From the NCBI RefSeq assembly GCF_029227915.1, contig NC_079876.1, positions 34,579,828 through 34,643,827 on the forward strand: a stretch of DNA of 64,000 nucleotides, read 5' to 3'. The translations under genes and the position numbers were made by a program. The notes beneath the pieces were generated by a model that was not told the DNA's origin, did no database searches, and saw only the letters and a list, made by a program, of their open reading frames with translations. This document shows, in pieces, positions 62,146 to 64,000 of this stretch (position 1 is its first letter; each line of letters starts with the position of its first letter). The DNA comes from Hydractinia symbiolongicarpus. Its lineage: Eukaryota > Cnidaria > Hydrozoa > Anthoathecata > Hydractiniidae.

Positions 62146-63264
62146 GAAGAATGTTATTTCTTGGAGTCCAATTGTCTCATTTTTCACATTTATCAGGTCA
62201 CAGTCCAAAGTTAGTTCAATTAAGTCCCACAGTCAATCGTTTCTTTGTTAAAAGCGATGAAACCTATTAATATCAAAAAAATATCGCTAAATACATGTTG
62301 GTACGAATATGTGACCCAACCGTTGAAACTAAAACGGATTGACACCGTTAGAAAGTCAATGAAATGTAGTTTTTGAAATTGTCGCTATTTCTTCAGCGCG
62401 CGATAACGGATAGGATTGGTCCCACAGTAAAAAATGACTTATTTATCTATATTTTTAAATGAATCGCTACCACAGCGCCCAGTGTAATCGCTGAGTTCCG
62501 GCAATCACGTCAAATTAAGAAGAATGTTATTTCTTGGAGTCCAATTGTCTTATTTATCACATTTATCAGGTCACAGTCCAAAGTTAGTTCAATTAAGTCC
62601 CACAGTCAATCGTTTCACTGTTAAAAGCGATGCAACCTAGTAATATCAGATAAATATCGCTAAATACATGTTGGTACGGATATGTGACCCAAACGTTGTA
62701 ACTCAAACGGACTGACACCGTTAGAAAGTCAATAAAATGTAGTTTTTGAAACTGTTGCTATTTCTTCAGCGCGCGATAACGGCTAGGATTGGTCCCGCAG
62801 TAAAAAATGACTTTTTTATCTTAATTTTTAAATGAAGCGCTACCACAAAGCCCAGTGTAATCGCTGAGTTTCGGCAATCATGTCAAATTAAGAAGAATGT
62901 TATTTCTTGGAGTCCAATTGTCTCCTTTATCACATTTATGAGGTGACAGTCCAAAGTTAGTTCAATTAAGTCCCACAGTCAATCGTTTCAGAGTTAAAAG
63001 CGATGCAACCTAGTAATATCAGATAAATATCGCTAAATACATGTTTGTACGAATATGTGACTCAACCGTTGTAACACAAACGGACTGACACCGTTAGAAA
63101 GTCAATGAAATGTAGTTTTTGAAATTGTCGCTATTTCTTCAGCGCGCGATAACGGATAGGATTGGTCCCACAGTAAAGAATGAATTTTTTATCTAAATTT
63201 TTAAATGAAGCGCTACCACAGAGCCCAGTGTAATTGCTGAGTTTCGGCAATCATGTCAGATTAA
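62146..63264. repeat. 3-mer higher-order repeat, copy 1 (1119 bp)
   Basis: Three monomers recur at an offset of 1119 bp: GATGAAACCTATTAATATC (62256 and 63375), GTTGAAACTAAAACGG, ATTTATCTATATTTTTAAATG, GAATCGCTACC and TTGTCTTATTTATC. The left edge lies where GTTCCGGCAATCACG in this copy and GTTTCGGCAATCATG in the next stop differing. Confidence 0.9.
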
Positions 63265-64000
63265 GAAGAATGTTATTTCTTGGAGTCCAATTGTCTCATT
63301 TTTCACATTTATCAGGTCACAGTCCAAAGTTAGTTCAATTAAGTCCCACAGTCAATCGTTTCTTTGTTAAAAGCGATGAAACCTATTAATATCAAAAAAA
63401 TATCGCTAAATACATGTTGGTACGAATATGTGACCCAACCGTTGAAACTAAAACGGATTGACACCGTTAGAAAGTCAATGAAATGTAGTTTTTGAAATTG
63501 TCGCTATTTCTTCAGCGCGCGATAACGGATAGGATTGGTCCCACAGTAAAAAATGACTTATTTATCTATATTTTTAAATGAATCGCTACCACAGCGCCCA
63601 GTGTAATCGCTGAGTTCCGGCAATCACGTCAAATTAAGAAGAATGTTATTTCTTGGAGTCCAATTGTCTTATTTATCACATTTATCAGGTCACAGTCCAA
63701 AGTTAGTTCAATTAAGTCCCACAGTCAATCGTTTCACTGTTAAAAGCGATGCAACCTAGTAATATCAGATAAATATCGCTAAATACATGTTGGTACGGAT
63801 ATGTGACCCAAACGTTGTAACTCAAACGGACTGACACCGTTAGAAAGTCAAAAAAATGTAGTTTTTGAAACTGTTGCTATTTCTTCAGCGCGCGATAACG
63901 GCTAGGATTGGTCCCGCAGTAAAAAATGACTTTTTTATCTTAATTTTTAAATGAAGCGCTACCACAAAGCCCAGTGTAATCGCTGAGTTTCGGCAATCAT
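63265..64000. repeat. 3-mer higher-order repeat, copy 2 (cut by window end)
   Basis: This is the second copy of the preceding block, still matching when the window ends. The only clear difference seen is AGTCAAAAAAATG near 63848 against AGTCAATAAAATG near 62728. The array therefore continues to the right. Confidence 0.9.

Larger units (their letters stand above)
1..64000. repeat. Satellite DNA array, ~373-bp monomer, about 172 head-to-tail copies
   Basis: The whole window is one tandem array. Using the landmark GAGTTCCGGCAATCACGTCA and its variant with AAGTTTCGG, copies start at 1, 374, 747, 1119, 1492 and so on to 63985, with a usual spacing of 372-373 bp. All copies read in the same direction, and no unique sequence, transposon or inverted block interrupts them. 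Variation is mostly single-base changes, small homopolymer changes and a few short deletions shared by groups of copies. There is no coding potential: stops are dense in all frames. By general knowledge of satellites, such arrays lie in centromeric or other constitutive heterochromatin of eukaryotes; that location is inferred, not seen. I do not recognise the family. The array continues past both edges, so its full length is unknown. Confidence 0.97.

Noticed and set aside
1-64000. CRISPR array
   Set aside because: The repeat is contiguous with no unique spacers, and the unit of about 373 bp is far too long. The window has no cas-like gene.
1-64000. Transposon, rRNA spacer or tRNA-derived repeat
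   Set aside because: I saw no terminal repeats, target-site copies, reverse transcriptase or transposase reading frame, internal A and B boxes, or rRNA-like segment. The head-to-tail order alone fits a satellite.

Overview
This window contains no recognisable gene. It is one uninterrupted head-to-tail satellite DNA array. A monomer of about 373 bp repeats roughly 172 times from the first base to the last, always in the same orientation. Successive copies of the landmark GAGTTCCGG / AAGTTTCGG fall at 1, 374, 747, 1119 and 1492, and the landmark is still in use at 63985. I see no transposon, RNA gene, unique spacer or inverted segment. The longest open frames are only 60-68 codons and are by-products of the repeat. 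Such an array points to a eukaryotic nuclear genome, most likely centromeric, pericentromeric or other heterochromatin. I do not recognise the family and cannot name the species. Base composition, hand counted over the first 360 bp, is about 36% GC. That stretch has 10 CpG against about 11.4 expected. The lack of CpG loss fits a lineage with little cytosine methylation, or a young array, but this is weak evidence.

The structure of interest lies above the monomer. Monomers fall into diagnostic variants, and strings of variants are themselves duplicated in tandem. The multimer size changes repeatedly: 1-mer (2141-2826), 4-mer of 1475 bp (4550-7500), an out-of-register 845-bp unit (9517-11206), 3-mer of about 1120 bp (12041-14279), a 9-mer of 3276 bp whose second copy carries a nested 2-mer of 745 bp (15987-23283), 5-mer of 1865 bp in three copies plus a partial one, with one extra monomer (29929-36112), 6-mer of about 2232 bp (38.8-43.3 kb), 6-mer of 2237 bp (43841-48230), 6-mer of 2224 bp (49224-53671), 2-mer of 746 bp and 4-mer of 1492 bp (54035-57764), 3-mer of 1119 bp (58504-60525), 1-mer (60.6-61.4 kb) and 3-mer of 1119 bp running off the right edge (62146-64000). 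Longer-range copies also exist, for example about 3.9-9.0 kb against 11.4-16.5 kb.

No single higher-order repeat has taken over. The window reads as a record of many recent local duplications, most by unequal exchange in register (whole monomers) and at least one by an out-of-register event that left a 472-bp hybrid monomer at 10034-10505. Short deletions (38, 15 and 7 bp), the first two clearly at microhomologies, arose once and were then carried along by later duplications, so they can be used to order events.

Within the monomer, several short dyads are kept in many copies: a near-palindrome of 20 bp around GTAC, a GCGCT/AGCGC hairpin, TTGGA/TCCAA, and CCGTT/AACGG. These are the best candidates for protein-binding or structural elements. 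No canonical CENP-B box was seen. All comparisons were by eye; percent identities were not computed.
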